Shown: positions 52,896 to 63,001, counted from the stretch's first letter. The stretch is DNA of 64,000 nucleotides from Brucella tritici (GCF_008932295.1 NZ_WBWA01000018.1:1-64000), one strand, 5' to 3'. Translations and numbers: made by a program. Notes: a model not told the origin generated them from the sequence alone.

Positions 52896-53465
52896 GGTGA
52901 CCGACTCATAAGATCGAAGCCAAATACGAATTGAAGCAAGCTGGATAGATGCGAGGAAATTGTCGTCGCGTTTGTCGTATCGGGTTGCGATGGCCCGGAA
53001 GTGTTTGAGTTTGTTGAAGAACCTTTCGACAGCATTACGTTGTTTATAGAGCCATGGACTGAAGGCGGGGATATTCACACGGTTTGGCATGGGGCGGATA
53101 CAGCCCCATGCTCCTCGTTCTTTGAGGCTTTGGCGCAAGCTGTCGCTGTCGTAAGCGCGATCTGCCAATAGTATTTGCCCAGACCCGAGCGTCTCAAACA
53201 TATCGGCTGCCGAACGTCCGTCATGTGCTTGTCCGGCAGTCAGTTTCAGTCGAATTGGGCGACCATCAGCATCGACAAGCGCATGAATTTTTGTGGTCAT
53301 CCCACCGCGCGAACGACCCATGCAACCGGATCGCTCGTCTTTTTTTGGCCGTTGGCCGCATGTTGATGGACGCGGATTGACGAGGAGTCGATCATCTGGA
53401 TATCGCCGTCGTAAGCTTCTGATATCGCGTTGAGAATGTGCGCCCAGTGCCCGGCATAACGCCAT
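52893..53465 (-). CDS. IS5/IS427-type transposase, downstream frame (orfB)
   Basis: The 190-codon frame holds the C-terminal DDE part: SGCMGRSRGGMTTKIHALVD with the second catalytic region, LLADRAYDSDSLRQSL (D of the DRAYDS motif) and YKQRNAVERFFNKLKHFRAI with the catalytic E. The first residues of the frame before the slippery site are not coding. It is normally made only as a fusion with orfA by ribosomal frameshift at the A7 run (53340-53346). The protein ends at the left inverted repeat. Confidence 0.85.
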   Translation of the reverse strand: MALCRALGAHSQRDIRSLRRRYPDDRLLVNPRPSTCGQRPKKDERSGCMGRSRGGMTTKIHALVDADGRPIRLKLTAGQAHDGRSAADMFETLGSGQILLADRAYDSDSLRQSLKERGAWGCIRPMPNRVNIPAFSPWLYKQRNAVERFFNKLKHFRAIATRYDKRDDNFLASIQLASIRIWLRSYESVT

Positions 53466-53736
53466 CTGTTGAAGCGATTTACACAGGTCGTATAAGGACC
53501 GTATCGGGCTGGAATGTCTGCCCAGGGTGCACCTGTTCTCAGACGCCAGAATATACCGTTCAAAACACGCCGATCGTCAACGCGGGCCTTACCACGCACT
53601 TTGGTCGGAAGAAGCGGTTCAATCACGGACCATTCGAAATCTGTTAAATCAAAACGCGCCATCACTGCCTCCAAATCGATGGAGACAGTGAATCACAAAC
53701 CATTCAAACCGAAAACTATTTTATGAGTATGTGACC
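52896..53736. mobile_element. IS5-family insertion sequence, IS427-like, about 841 bp
   Basis: Terminal inverted repeats: left GGTGACCGACTCATAAGAT (from 52896) and right, read inward, GGTCACATACTCATAAAAT (from 53736), 14 of 19 identical. TA flanks both ends (52894-52895 and 53737-53738), the target duplication expected for the IS427 subgroup. The transposase is split in two overlapping frames joined by an A7 slippery run. Both ends and both frames look intact, so it may be functional. Confidence 0.85.
53297..53674 (-). CDS. IS5/IS427-type transposase, upstream frame (orfA)
   Basis: A 125-codon frame from ATG 53674 (or 53662). It carries the N-terminal part FDLTDFEWSVIEPLLPTK and DDRRVLNGIFWRLRTGAPWA, then YGPYTTCVNRFNRWRYAG and the first catalytic Asp in MIDSSSIRVHQHAANGQKK. 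The coding sequence reaches CAAAAAAAGAC (minus strand, T7 at 53340-53346 on the plus strand), where a shift into the orfB frame restores the conserved GRSRGG sequence. This is the programmed frameshift known for the IS427 subgroup. Confidence 0.85.
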   Translation of the reverse strand: MEAVMARFDLTDFEWSVIEPLLPTKVRGKARVDDRRVLNGIFWRLRTGAPWADIPARYGPYTTCVNRFNRWRYAGHWAHILNAISEAYDGDIQMIDSSSIRVHQHAANGQKKTSDPVAWVVRAVG

Positions 53737-53764
53737 TAAAACTTGGCCCCCCAGGAGGTAGTTC

Positions 53765-54427
53765 ATGTATTCCCATGCAGATAGAATTCGCGCCGTCGAG
53801 TTGTATATCCTGCTCGGCAAGCGGGTTAAGGCGACGATCCGCCAATTGGGTTACCCCACAAAGAATGTGCTGAGAAACTGGTATCGCGAATACCAGCAGC
53901 ATCAAGACCTGCGTGTTGGTTGTGTGGCTCGCGCACCGAAGTTTTCTGAAGCCCAGAAGCAGGCGGCGCTTGAACACTACCGCACTCACGATCGCTGTAT
54001 CTCTGCGACGATGAGGGCGTTGGGCTATCCAGGTCGTGGAACTTTGACAGCATGGGTTCGAGAAGCGTTTCCAGAGACCAGGACTTCGATGGCCGGTCGC
54101 TCCTGGCGTCCGACCTATCCCGAGGCGTTGAAGCAAGTCGCGGTCACTGCTCTTTGCAGTGGAGAGGAAAGCGCCCAGCAAGTGGCCGAGCGGCTAGGCG
54201 TATGCTGGCCGACGTTGTACGCTTGGAAGAATGAGTTACTCGGTCATGAGGCTGCCGCATCCATGAAACGCCGCAAAACCTCTACGCCAGCGCCCGAGCG
54301 TGAAGAATTCGAGCGACAGCTTGAAGCCCTCCAGCGCGATGTCCGCCAATTGTAACTCGAACACGATCTGCTGAAGAAGGCCAATGAATTGCTAAAAAAG
54401 GCCTGGGCGTCGATCTGCAACCCCTGA
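53765..54427 (+). pseudogene. IS3-family orfA with a nonsense codon
   Basis: Starts at ATG 53765 with CCAGGAGG upstream. The helix-turn-helix N-terminus reads YSHADRIRAVELYILLGKRV, and a leucine-zipper-like segment EEFERQLEALQRDVRQL comes at the end. After residue 196 a TAA (54353-54355) interrupts the frame where relatives have CAA (Q); beyond it the frame continues LEHDLLKKANELLKKA to a normal stop at 54425-54427. The A6G slippery site for the shift into orfB lies after the nonsense codon, so full transposase can no longer be made. Confidence 0.75.
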
Positions 54428-54832
54428 GTAATCGGGAGAAGACACAGCTGGTTGACGCCCTCAAAGATACCTATCGATTGTCAGAACTGCTTTTGCAGTT
54501 GAGGATTGCGCGAAGCGCGTACTTCTACCACCGTACCCGAGTGAACTTGGAAGACAAGTACGTCACCATCCGTCGTAACCTGACGGAAATATTCGAAAGC
54601 AACCATCGCTGCTACGGCTATCGCAGACTGCAGGCGTTGCTTGCCAGGCAGAGTGTAACAATATCGGAAAAGGTTGTGCCGCGATTGATGAAACAAGAGC
54701 GTTTGATCGTGGCCAGACCACGGCGACGGCGTTTTGGCTCGTACCTGGGAGAAATCAGTTCTGCGCCCGAGAACCAGATCAACCGCGATTTCCGTGCGAA
54801 AACACCGAACGAGAAATGGCTCACGGAAATCC
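54400..54832 (+). pseudogene. IS3-family orfB, 3'-truncated
   Basis: In the -1 frame relative to orfA the translation runs GLGVDLQPLSNREKTQLVDA, LKDTYRLSELLLQLRIARSA, then NHRCYGYRRLQALL and KTPNEKWLTE. These are the N-terminal HTH_21 part and the very start of the integrase core. The catalytic DDE residues lie downstream in intact copies and are missing here. The open frame runs on to 54912 through unrelated residues. Confidence 0.75.
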
Positions 54833-55186
54833 TGGTGGACATCGCTGTATCGGTGGCAGAGTCGGCGTATTGGCATAAGCCTTCGCAAGATCTGCACGGG
54901 TCTCCTCTTTAGACACCTTGACATAGCGCTGTCGTTTTTTCGTCTTAGTCTTGTTCGGCAGACTAGCCTCAAGCAATTCCGCGAAATAGGCGTTGCTCTT
55001 TGCAACCCCCTTCCTGTTACCGCCCAATACCCGCTCTTGGTTTTCAGATGTTCCGAGCATTGCACCAACCGGCACTTTCGTGTCGAAGGCAATTAACTTA
55101 CCGTCAGGGCCACGCGTATAGGCCCGTTCAATTACTTGGCCATTTGAAAAGCGAAGCTTACCAATACAGGTAAAGGCTTCACTCAA
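54821..55186 (-). pseudogene. Gene fragment of unknown function, cut by the IS3 element
   Basis: A 121-codon minus-strand frame. The first part (EAFTCIGKLRFSNGQVIERA, then TKVPVGAMLGTSENQERVLG) reads like a real protein of unknown family, and the last 15 or so residues cross into the IS3 sequence. No ATG is available; a TTG at 55186 is the only start and has no ribosome site. Both ends may therefore be missing. It points the same way as the aldehyde dehydrogenase gene, 47 bases downstream of its stop. Confidence 0.4.
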
Positions 55187-55233
55187 AAACGGTCTTGTAT
55201 TTCAGAAATGATGATGGGTTGCCGATGCCGGGC

Positions 55234-56685
55234 CTATGCCTGCAAATGCGAAACGAATTTCGTATTCTGGTAGGCATCCAGCGCGTCGGCTCCGCCTTCG
55301 GTGCCATAGCCGGAATCGTTGATGCCACCGAAAGGTACTTCCGGCAGTGCCAGCCCGTAATGATTGATAGTGATCATTCCGCTGCGAACGGAAGAAGAGA
55401 TTTTCGCAGCATTGGCCGATGATCCAGTAAAGGCATAAGCCGCAAGACCATAATTGAGCCTATTGGCTTCTACCAAAGCTTCGTCAAGTGACTGAAAGCT
55501 ATTGAGAAGTGCCACCGGACCAAACGGCTCTTCGTTCATGATTGCCGCATCACGCGGCACATCTGCAAGGATCGTTGGCTCAAAGAAATTGCCGCGATTG
55601 CCAATGCGTTCGCCGCCCGTAACCACTGTAGCCTTATGTTCCTTTGCATCACCAATCAATCGCTCCATGGCGTTGACCCGGCGTGCATTGACCAACGGCC
55701 CCATTGTCGTATCGGCATCCAGACCGTCTCCGACTTTCAATGAACGGGCATAAGTTGAAAGACCTTCGATAACCTGATCGTAGACCGGTTCTTCAATCAA
55801 AAACCGAGTGGGTGCGATGCAAATCTGTCCTGCATTTCTGAACTTGGCCGCAGCTGCCACTTTGATTGCCCGCTCCACGTCGGCGTCAGCCATGATGACA
55901 ACAGGCGCATGTCCGCCAAGCTCCATCGTAGCCCGCTTCATATGCAAGCCGCTCAGCGCTGCAAGCTGTTTCCCCACCTGTGTCGAACCCGTGAACGACA
56001 CTTTCTTAATTACCGAATGAGGGATGAGGTAAGACGAAATCTCTGCCGGATCGCCATAAACGAGATTGATAACACCACCAGGCAAACCAGCATCAGCAAA
56101 GGCGCGCACCAGTTCGGCTGGGGCTGCCGGCGTATCTTCAGCAGCTTTCAAAATGATGGAACAGCCAGCCGCCAGAGCCGCAGATATTTTGCGAACCGAC
56201 TGGTTGATTGGAAAGTTCCAAGGAGTAAACGCAGCCACTGGGCCAACCGGCTCTTTGACTTCCCATTGCATCACATTTGCAAAACGTGGCGGAACGATAC
56301 GCCCATAGCTACGCCGGGCTTCTTCTGCAAACCAGTCGATCAGGTCACTGGCCGCAGCAGCCTCGGCACGCGCTTCCGCCAGAGGCTTGCCCTGCTCAAT
56401 CGTCAGCAAGCGCGCAACGCCCTCGCCGCGAGCCCGAAAAATGTCTGCAGCCTTGCGCAGCATCTTATAACGATCAAAGGCCGATACCTTGCGCCAAATC
56501 TCAAAGCCGCGCTCGGCTGCAGCCAAAGCGTCATCAAGATCTGCTGTCGTGGCTTTAGCAATATGTCCGATAACATCGTTGGTCGCCGGGTTCAGGACGT
56601 CAACCGTTTCACCAGAACTACCATCGCGCCATGTTCCATCAATGAACAGCTTGATATTGGAATATTCCACTTGAGTGTTCGTCAT
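55234..56685 (-). CDS. NAD(P)-dependent aldehyde dehydrogenase, succinate-semialdehyde dehydrogenase-like
   Basis: A 483-residue aldehyde dehydrogenase, start ATG 56685 with GAGGAAAG upstream. Active-site features: [32 protein letters not shown] (cofactor), [10 protein letters not shown] with the catalytic Glu, and [11 protein letters not shown] with the catalytic Cys. The size and the N-terminal FIDGTWRDG pattern fit the GabD group, which oxidises succinate semialdehyde or related C4-C5 semialdehydes. It follows the CoA-transferase gene by 10 bases and is the last gene of the operon. The neighbours point to a carboxylic acid aldehyde, but the substrate is not fixed. Confidence 0.9.
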   Translation of the reverse strand: MTNTQVEYSNIKLFIDGTWRDGSSGETVDVLNPATNDVIGHIAKATTADLDDALAAAERGFEIWRKVSAFDRYKMLRKAADIFRARGEGVARLLTIEQGKPLAEARAEAAAASDLIDWFAEEARRSYGRIVPPRFANVMQWEVKEPVGPVAAFTPWNFPINQSVRKISAALAAGCSIILKAAEDTPAAPAELVRAFADAGLPGGVINLVYGDPAEISSYLIPHSVIKKVSFTGSTQVGKQLAALSGLHMKRATMELGGHAPVVIMADADVERAIKVAAAAKFRNAGQICIAPTRFLIEEPVYDQVIEGLSTYARSLKVGDGLDADTTMGPLVNARRVNAMERLIGDAKEHKATVVTGGERIGNRGNFFEPTILADVPRDAAIMNEEPFGPVALLNSFQSLDEALVEANRLNYGLAAYAFTGSSANAAKISSSVRSGMITINHYGLALPEVPFGGINDSGYGTEGGADALDAYQNTKFVSHLQA

Positions 56686-56695
56686 CACTCTTTCC

Positions 56696-57925
56696 TCAAA
56701 CTGTTGCCTGATATTGATGGATGACACCGGCATCAATCAACTCTGCCAGTCTGGCTTTATCGAATTGAAGAACGTCCTCCAGAATGGAGGTACTATCTTC
56801 ACCCAACATTGGCGGCGCCTTATAGGAAGCATGTTTCTGTGCCTCCAATCCTTGTGCAGGGCGCACAAGAGAGACCGGCCCCAGATGTGGGCTTTCCAAT
56901 GTTTGCACCACATTCCGTGCCACAACATTGGGACTTTCAAAAGCTTCTGGAACAGTTTTCACCTGCCCAGCAGGAACGCCCATCTTCAGACATTCAGCCA
57001 TCCAATATTCGCGCGTTTGGGTGCGGAAACGCTCAGCCATCGGCGGTATCAGTTCGGAACGATTAAGCGCTCGCCCGCTTGCCGTCTTGAAACGATCGTC
57101 CGCTGCAAGTTCTGGCAGGCCAATGATCTTTTCGCAGAGGATTGCAAACTGGCGGTCGTTACCGACAGCGAGGGCAAAGGCACCATCGGAACACTCGAAA
57201 ATCTGATAGGGCACCACAGTCGGATGGGCATTACCAAAACGTTTGGGAATATGCCCGCCATTCAGATGGGCACTACCAATATTGATAAGCGTATTGAGCG
57301 CGCATTCAAAAAGAGAAATATCGACAAACTGTCCGAGACCTGTGGTCTTGCGCTGATAAAGCGCTGCCAGAATGGATTGCGTTCCAACCATACCCGCCAC
57401 GATATCGGTCATAGCAACGCCGATGCGCATCGGCTCGCCATCGGTTTGTCCGGTGATCGACATCAGGCCGCTTTCAGCCTGAACCACGAAGTCATAGCCG
57501 GGGCGGCGTGCTTCCGGGCCGGTTTGGCCATAACCGGATATTGAGCAATAGATGAGCCCGGGATTGAGCGCCTTCAAAGTCGCGTAATCAATTTTCAGAC
57601 GTTCGACAGTTCCGGCACGAAAGTTCTCGACCACAACATCCGCCTGCTTGGCCAGTTCGTAAATTATGTTGAGACCTTCTGGCGACTTCAGATCGAGCGC
57701 CAGGCTTTTCTTGCCCCGGTTGGCACAGAGAAAATAGGTGCTTGCCCCTTTATAATTGGGAACCGACCACGCGCGCGTGTCATCACCGCCTTGAATATTC
57801 TCGATTTTCCAGACCTCGGCTCCAAGATCAGCAAGGCTCATCGTGGTCCAGGGACCGGCAAGAACGCGCGAAAGATCAAGAACCTTTATTCCAGCCAGCG
57901 GAAGGGCAGAGTTGTTATCGCCCAT
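56696..57925 (-). CDS. Family III CoA-transferase (CaiB/BaiF)
   Basis: A 409-residue protein. ATG 57925 is preferred (GAGG 8 bases before); ATG 57949 is also open. Family motifs: [20 protein letters not shown] at the start, [13 protein letters not shown], and [20 protein letters not shown] followed by [12 protein letters not shown], whose aspartate forms the acyl anhydride with the substrate. These enzymes move CoA between carboxylic acids such as formyl/oxalate, carnitine/crotonobetaine or succinate/other acids. It lies between the dipeptide-type importer genes (about 96 bases) and the aldehyde dehydrogenase gene (10 bases). Confidence 0.92.
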   Translation of the reverse strand: MGDNNSALPLAGIKVLDLSRVLAGPWTTMSLADLGAEVWKIENIQGGDDTRAWSVPNYKGASTYFLCANRGKKSLALDLKSPEGLNIIYELAKQADVVVENFRAGTVERLKIDYATLKALNPGLIYCSISGYGQTGPEARRPGYDFVVQAESGLMSITGQTDGEPMRIGVAMTDIVAGMVGTQSILAALYQRKTTGLGQFVDISLFECALNTLINIGSAHLNGGHIPKRFGNAHPTVVPYQIFECSDGAFALAVGNDRQFAILCEKIIGLPELAADDRFKTASGRALNRSELIPPMAERFRTQTREYWMAECLKMGVPAGQVKTVPEAFESPNVVARNVVQTLESPHLGPVSLVRPAQGLEAQKHASYKAPPMLGEDSTSILEDVLQFDKARLAELIDAGVIHQYQATV

Positions 57926-58021
57926 AACAGGAACCTCAAGTTCGTTCATTATTTTCAAGGTCACGTCCTTCTCAAACATCCGCGATAAGCGGCACCTGAT
58001 AGTCAAAGTTAGTCACGGGAA

Positions 58022-59053
58022 TTACTGAGGTGATCGCCATTCCTGCGGGAAGTGACACGCGACCGCGTGTCCGTCTCCCTGAAGCTGCAATTCCGGCCTG
58101 ACTTCCGCGCAGATCGCTTCCGCCCTGAAGCAGCGGGTTCTGAACGGGCAACCGGATGGAGGATTGATCGGGCTCGGTACATCACCCTTGAGCAGAATTT
58201 GCTGCCGCTTCCGCTCAATGACCGGATCGGCAAGCGGAACCGCCGACATCAAAGCCTGCGTGTAAGGGTGCAGCGGTCGATTATAGAGTTCTCCAGCCGG
58301 AGCCTTCTCAACGATCCGCCCAAGATACATCACTGCAACCGTGTGCGAGATATGCCGCACGACAGACAGATCATGAGCAATGAAGATGTAGGACGTGCCG
58401 AACTCCGCCTGAATTTCCTGCAAGAGATTCAGCACCCCAGCCTGCACCGAAACGTCGAGCGCCGAGACAGGCTCATCGAGCACCATAACCTGCGGATTAA
58501 GCGCCAAGGCGCGCGCGATCACGACACGTTGCCGCTGGCCGCCTGACAACTCATGTGGATAACGCTTGCCGTGCTCCGGGTTAAGCCGCACCAGCCGCAG
58601 CATTTCCTGAACACGCTCTTTACGCTGCTGTTGCGAGAGATCACTGATACGAAGCGGCTCGGCGATGCTTTCTTCGATGCGCATACGCGGATGAAGTGAA
58701 GCAAACGGGTCCTGAAACACGAATTGCAGGTGCTTGCGTGCAGCCCGCATTTCTTTCGGCGAGAACTGCGCCACGTTCTGTCCCTGAAACAGAACCTCTC
58801 CGCTCGTCGGCTCGATCAGCCTGAGCAGGCAACGCCCGAGTGTGGATTTTCCGCAGCCGGATTCACCGACCAGACCAAGCGTCTCACCCTTGGCCAGATC
58901 AAACGAAATATCATCGACCGCCTTAACCTCAGCCACATCACGTTGAAAGATCGTGCCGCCTTTGATCGGAAATGATTTGCGAAGATTGCGGACCGAAAGA
59001 GCGGCATCCGACACGGAGGATGGAGCTGTTTGCGATGAAAAACTCTGGTTCAT
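58022..59053 (-). CDS. Dipeptide/oligopeptide-type ABC importer, ATPase (DppF/OppF)
   Basis: A 343-residue ATPase with Walker [10 protein letters not shown], signature [17 protein letters not shown], Walker [13 protein letters not shown] and switch His in FIAHDLS. The C-terminal oligo_HPY extension ([16 protein letters not shown], and cysteines in [11 protein letters not shown] and AEAIC) is the [4Fe-4S]-type tail of OppF/DppF. It overlaps the DppD gene by four bases. It powers the permease pair encoded upstream. Confidence 0.94.
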   Translation of the reverse strand: MNQSFSSQTAPSSVSDAALSVRNLRKSFPIKGGTIFQRDVAEVKAVDDISFDLAKGETLGLVGESGCGKSTLGRCLLRLIEPTSGEVLFQGQNVAQFSPKEMRAARKHLQFVFQDPFASLHPRMRIEESIAEPLRISDLSQQQRKERVQEMLRLVRLNPEHGKRYPHELSGGQRQRVVIARALALNPQVMVLDEPVSALDVSVQAGVLNLLQEIQAEFGTSYIFIAHDLSVVRHISHTVAVMYLGRIVEKAPAGELYNRPLHPYTQALMSAVPLADPVIERKRQQILLKGDVPSPINPPSGCPFRTRCFRAEAICAEVRPELQLQGDGHAVACHFPQEWRSPQ

Positions 59054-60096
59054 AGCGCGGCCTCGTTACTGACCGGTATGTCGGCCTTTCGTTGATATGC
59101 AGGCAGACTGTCGGCAAAGTGGCACGCCGATATGTGGCGTCCGAATTGCTGATATGTGGGAGCCGACGTCTTGCAGATTTCCTGTGCATGTGTGCATCGC
59201 GGATGAAACGCACATCCTTTGGGAAAAGCACCCAGAACAGGCGGCGCACCATCAATGGAATAGAGTTTGCCGCCGCTATCATTCAGTGTCGGGATCGAAG
59301 CGATCAGCCCGCGCGTATATGGATGACGAGGATTGTCGAAAAGTTCATAGACATCCGCTTCCTCGACCACTTCACCGGCATAGACAACGGCAACACGGTC
59401 AGCATGGCCCGCAAGGACACCAAGATCATGCGTGATGAGGATAAGTCCCAGACCAAGTTTATTCTGCAAGTCCCGCAACACTGCCATGATCTGCGCCTGA
59501 ACCGTGACATCAAGTGCCGTGGTAGGTTCGTCCGCAATCAATAGGTCCGGATCATTAGCGACAGCCATGGCGATCATCACCCGTTGCCGCATCCCACCTG
59601 AAAACTCATGGGGGTATTGTCTCACACGCTGATCAGGTTGCGGAATGGAGACTAGCTCCAGCAACTCAATCGCCCGCGCCATAGCGGCTTTCCGATTGAG
59701 CTTTTTTTGATGAAGCTGCAAGGCTTCTATCAGCTGATCGCCAACCTTCATCACCGGATTGAGAGAAGACAGCGGGTCCTGAAAGATCATCGCAATTTTC
59801 GAGCCGCGAAGGCTCCGCATCTCACGCCGCGATTTACCAACCAGTTCTTCGCCCTGAAATGTAACCGAACCTGAAACCTTGGCATTGGGTGGCGTCAGGC
59901 CGATTGAGGCCAGCATCCCGATAGACTTGCCGGAACCAGACTCGCCAACGATACCCAGAACTTCGCGCCGCTTGAGTTCGAGATTGATACCTCTGACCGC
60001 GTCAAGCACCACACCATCGCGGCCAAAGCCGACACGCAGGTTTTCAACTCGGAAGAGACTGGCGTTCTCATTTGGATTTGTCATGTTGTTCTCCAA
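59050..60096 (-). CDS. Dipeptide/oligopeptide-type ABC importer, ATPase (DppD/OppD)
   Basis: A 348-residue ATPase. Walker A GESGSGKS, signature [16 protein letters not shown], Walker [13 protein letters not shown], and the oligo_HPY tail ([20 protein letters not shown] with CAFHPRC) mark the DppD/OppD type. Start ATG 60096, or 60084 four codons on. It is directly adjacent to the DppC-type gene (60097). It forms the ATPase heterodimer with the DppF-type protein. Confidence 0.94.
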   Translation of the reverse strand: MENNMTNPNENASLFRVENLRVGFGRDGVVLDAVRGINLELKRREVLGIVGESGSGKSIGMLASIGLTPPNAKVSGSVTFQGEELVGKSRREMRSLRGSKIAMIFQDPLSSLNPVMKVGDQLIEALQLHQKKLNRKAAMARAIELLELVSIPQPDQRVRQYPHEFSGGMRQRVMIAMAVANDPDLLIADEPTTALDVTVQAQIMAVLRDLQNKLGLGLILITHDLGVLAGHADRVAVVYAGEVVEEADVYELFDNPRHPYTRGLIASIPTLNDSGGKLYSIDGAPPVLGAFPKGCAFHPRCTHAQEICKTSAPTYQQFGRHISACHFADSLPAYQRKADIPVSNEAAL

Positions 60097-60948
60097 TCAC
60101 TTCGAACGCGGGTCGAAATAGTCGCGAAGACCATCGCCGATGAAATTGAAACCAAGAACGATCGTCAGGATTGCAAGGCCGGGACCCATGGCTATCCACC
60201 AGTTGTAGAAGTAGACTGCGCCTTCGGCGATCATGGAGCCCCATTCCGGCGTGGGTGGTGTTGCACCAAGGCCGATAAAGCTGAGCGATGCGGCAAGCAA
60301 AATGACCTGCCCCAGATCCATCGTCGCGCTGATCAATATGGGGGTCCAGCAGAGCGGCAGAATGTGCTTGAAGAGAACACGGGAGCCGCTGGCGCCAGAT
60401 GCTATTGCCGCCTCCACATGCTCCCGCTCGCGCACTTCCAGCACCTGCGCCCGCATGAGGCGCGCATAGACAGGCCACCAAACAATGACCATGGCTATCG
60501 CAGCATTTTCGAGTCCGGGGCCGAGTGATGCAGCAACAGCCATTGCGAGAAGCATCGGAGGAAATGACAGCGTAATATCGACGAGCCGCATGATCGCCGA
60601 GCCAATCAAGCCGCCCTTATAGCCTGAGATAGCACCGGCCAGAGCACCAATGATAACCGCGCTCGCCACCACTACGAGGGCAATTGGCAGTGAATGTTTT
60701 GCACCGTAGAGCGTACGTGTCAGAACGTCTCTTCCGAGAGCATCCGTGCCAAGCCAATGCGACCAGCTTGGCGCCTGCAAGCGTCGTCCAACCATATCGA
60801 GCGGATCGTAGGGCGTCATGTGAGGCGCAAAGAATGTCGCAATGATCCAAAACGCTACGACTATAATCCCGATTGCGACCGGTAGGGTGAACCAGCGGGG
60901 TATTCTTATTCTAAGCTGACGCGATGGGGTGTTTACTACTGAAACCAT
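60097..60948 (-). CDS. Dipeptide/oligopeptide-type ABC importer, permease (DppC)
   Basis: A 283-residue permease starting at ATG 60948 (AGGGGAAAG upstream); the longer frame is not coding. Six helices; the N-terminal OppC segment (FFAPHMTPYDPLDMVGRRLQ, then WLGTDALGRDVLTR) is typical. The EAA loop reads EREHVEAAIASGASGSRVLF followed by KHILP. Together with the DppB-type gene product it forms the channel. Confidence 0.93.
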   Translation of the reverse strand: MVSVVNTPSRQLRIRIPRWFTLPVAIGIIVVAFWIIATFFAPHMTPYDPLDMVGRRLQAPSWSHWLGTDALGRDVLTRTLYGAKHSLPIALVVVASAVIIGALAGAISGYKGGLIGSAIMRLVDITLSFPPMLLAMAVAASLGPGLENAAIAMVIVWWPVYARLMRAQVLEVREREHVEAAIASGASGSRVLFKHILPLCWTPILISATMDLGQVILLAASLSFIGLGATPPTPEWGSMIAEGAVYFYNWWIAMGPGLAILTIVLGFNFIGDGLRDYFDPRSK

Positions 60949-60958
60949 CTGCTTTCCC

Positions 60959-61972
60959 CTAACCCAAACGCACGCGCGGATTGGCGAGAACATAGGCAAC
61001 ATCGGTGAGCAGGTTCGTTATCAGGAACATCACACCGCCGACGATGGTTACACCAATGATTGCTGGAAAATCCAGTGATCGCGCGGCCTCAACCGCATAA
61101 GATCCCATGCCAGGCCAGGCGAAAATTGTTTCGGTCAGCACGGCGCCCGTGATGAGATAAGCAAACGAATAGCTGATGACCGTCAGAACCGGCACAAGAA
61201 TATTGCGCAGCGCGTGGCGGAACACCACCCGGAGTTCGCCAGCACCTTTGGCGCGTGCGGTGAGGATAAATTCACGCCCGATCACATCGAGCATATTGGC
61301 GCGTACGAGACGCGAAATCGTACCCGCGACGGTCCAGCCAAGCACCGTTGCCGGAAGAATCAGATGAGCGAGAGCATTTTTGAAAGCCGTGAGATCTCCC
61401 GCGAGCAGACTGTCGATTGTCATGAAACCCGTAACTGCGGCCGGCGGCGCCATGCGTGGGTCCAACCGCCCAGGTCCGGGTAGCAACTCAAACTGCACTG
61501 AAAAGACGAAGAGAACGGCAAGCCCCAGCCAGAAGACGGGCAAAGATGATCCCAGCAGCGCAAAAAGCCGCGCCACGTGATCGATGGCGCTGTCACGATA
61601 ATAAGCCGCCAGAATACCGAGCAGAATACCGACAACAGAGCCTAGAATCATTGCCGACAAAACCAGCTCCATCGTGGCTGGCAACCGAGACATCAGGTCT
61701 GTGCTGACCGGGCGTTTCGTGACAAACGATGTGCCCATGTCGCCCGTCAGCAGGTTCTTGAGATAGATGACATAGCGTTCTGGAAGACTGCGATCGAGCC
61801 CCCATTTTGCTTTTGCCGCCGCCACAACTTCCGGATTGTTCATCTGCTGCTCGGCAACAATAGATGTAAGCGGGTCGCCCTTTGTGATTGTTGTGAGCGC
61901 AAAGGCCATGGTCACGATGCCCAGAACTAAAAATGGCATCGCAATGAGGCGCTTGAAGAGATAATTTGACAT
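60959..61972 (-). CDS. Dipeptide/oligopeptide-type ABC importer, permease (DppB)
   Basis: A 337-residue permease starting at ATG 61972; the open frame upstream to 62128 is not hydrophobic and overlaps the promoter region. Six helices, the long periplasmic loop after helix 1 (WGLDRSLPERYVIYLKNLLT) and the EAA loop REFILTARAKGAGELRVVFR followed by HALRN are family features. First gene of the operon, facing the IclR gene. No binding-protein gene is present in the operon or elsewhere in the window. Confidence 0.93.
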   Translation of the reverse strand: MSNYLFKRLIAMPFLVLGIVTMAFALTTITKGDPLTSIVAEQQMNNPEVVAAAKAKWGLDRSLPERYVIYLKNLLTGDMGTSFVTKRPVSTDLMSRLPATMELVLSAMILGSVVGILLGILAAYYRDSAIDHVARLFALLGSSLPVFWLGLAVLFVFSVQFELLPGPGRLDPRMAPPAAVTGFMTIDSLLAGDLTAFKNALAHLILPATVLGWTVAGTISRLVRANMLDVIGREFILTARAKGAGELRVVFRHALRNILVPVLTVISYSFAYLITGAVLTETIFAWPGMGSYAVEAARSLDFPAIIGVTIVGGVMFLITNLLTDVAYVLANPRVRLG

Positions 61973-62029
61973 GCACGGTTCCCATTCTGGAAATCTGGCG
62001 CGGTTTTTGGTGCGTACTTGCACATAGTA

Positions 62030-62061
62030 TTGACAAGCAAATTTGACGCCGTCAATATAAT
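62030..62061. promoter_or_regulatory. Divergent promoter region with perfect palindrome, candidate IclR operator
   Basis: TTGAC-GCC-GTCAA (62043-62055) is a perfect palindrome. It is followed directly by TATAAT (62056-62061) and preceded by TTGACA (62030-62035) on the plus strand. It lies between the divergent dppB-type and iclR genes, so binding there could block both. Confidence 0.55.
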
Positions 62062-62129
62062 TGGAATTAAATTTCATTTTCTGTTGCGATATTCCTTTGA
62101 ACTGAAACCGAGCACGCTCAGGAGACAAC

Positions 62130-62960
62130 GTGAAGAAAAGAACGAAGCCCAGCTCATTGGACCTCGATAAAGACAGCGCTCAGGTTTCCAGCGCCCTGGT
62201 AAGGGGGCTTGAGATTCTGCGAAGCTTCACCCCGAATGATATTTCTTTAGGAAATCAGGAGCTTATTGATCGCACAGGCTTGCCGAAAGCTACCGTGTCG
62301 CGGCTGACACTCACCCTGGTCAATCTGGGCTACCTCAACTACGACGAGAATCTTGGGCGTTACAGTATCGGCCCTGCAACGATTGCTCTCGGCTATTCGG
62401 GCCTTAGCGCAAACGCCGTTGTCTATATGGCGATGCCGCTTATGAGAAAGCTCGCAGAGAAGACCGGCGTTGCTGTTGCAATGGGACTGCGTGAGCAACG
62501 CGAAATGGTCTATATCGCCAATGCGCGTTCGGAAAACCCGGTTTCTCTGCGTCTCAATGTTGGCTCGAGATTGCCCCTCTGGCGAACAGCCATGGGGCTT
62601 TCCTACTACGCGGGGATGGAAGAAACCCAGCGCGAAGCCCTGCTTGAACAGATGCTTGCAGCAGAGCCAGATCATGCGGAAAAAATTCGCCGCCTGACCA
62701 GCCACGCGCTTGAGGACTTTGCAAGAGACGGCTTCGTTGTTTCATGCGGTGACTGGTACAGTTACATTAACGCTGTTGGCGTTCCATTTCGCCCAACAGA
62801 TGGCACCCAGCTTGTTGCAATTACCTGTGGCGGCATCACCGATATTGCACCACGCGGCGTCTGCTATGGCGAAATCGGACCAGCGCTCAAGCAACTGGCA
62901 ATCGAGTTGCAAGAGCGTCTGATCGGCAAGATAGAAGCGCCCTCACCTTCCTTATCATAG
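62130..62960 (+). CDS. IclR-family transcriptional regulator
   Basis: A 276-residue regulator. The N-terminal winged helix is at about residues 18-75 (SSALVRGLEILRSFTPNDIS, then LPKATVSRLTLTLVNLGYL), followed by the effector domain with MGLREQREMVYIANARSENP and a C-terminal ITDIAPRGVCYGEIGPALKQL. Start GTG 62130, with CAGGAGAC just upstream. It is divergent from the Dpp-CoA-transferase-aldehyde dehydrogenase operon and 41 bases before the E2-type gene, so it probably controls both. IclR proteins often sense organic acids. Confidence 0.92.
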   Translation: MKKRTKPSSLDLDKDSAQVSSALVRGLEILRSFTPNDISLGNQELIDRTGLPKATVSRLTLTLVNLGYLNYDENLGRYSIGPATIALGYSGLSANAVVYMAMPLMRKLAEKTGVAVAMGLREQREMVYIANARSENPVSLRLNVGSRLPLWRTAMGLSYYAGMEETQREALLEQMLAAEPDHAEKIRRLTSHALEDFARDGFVVSCGDWYSYINAVGVPFRPTDGTQLVAITCGGITDIAPRGVCYGEIGPALKQLAIELQERLIGKIEAPSPSLS

Positions 62961-63001
62961 TCATCCATAACGCGACGTCGCAGATTGTTGCAGGAAATCT
63001 C

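Larger units (their letters stand above)
53739..54832 (+). mobile_element. IS3-family element, truncated at its 3' end
   Basis: Holds a complete orfA region with one nonsense codon, an A6G slippery site (54394-54400) and the first half of orfB. The homology to IS3 transposases stops after PNEKWLTE near 54832 and unrelated sequence follows. The left limit is uncertain because the IS5-type element abuts it; no matched inverted repeats were found. Boundaries are approximate. Confidence 0.7.
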
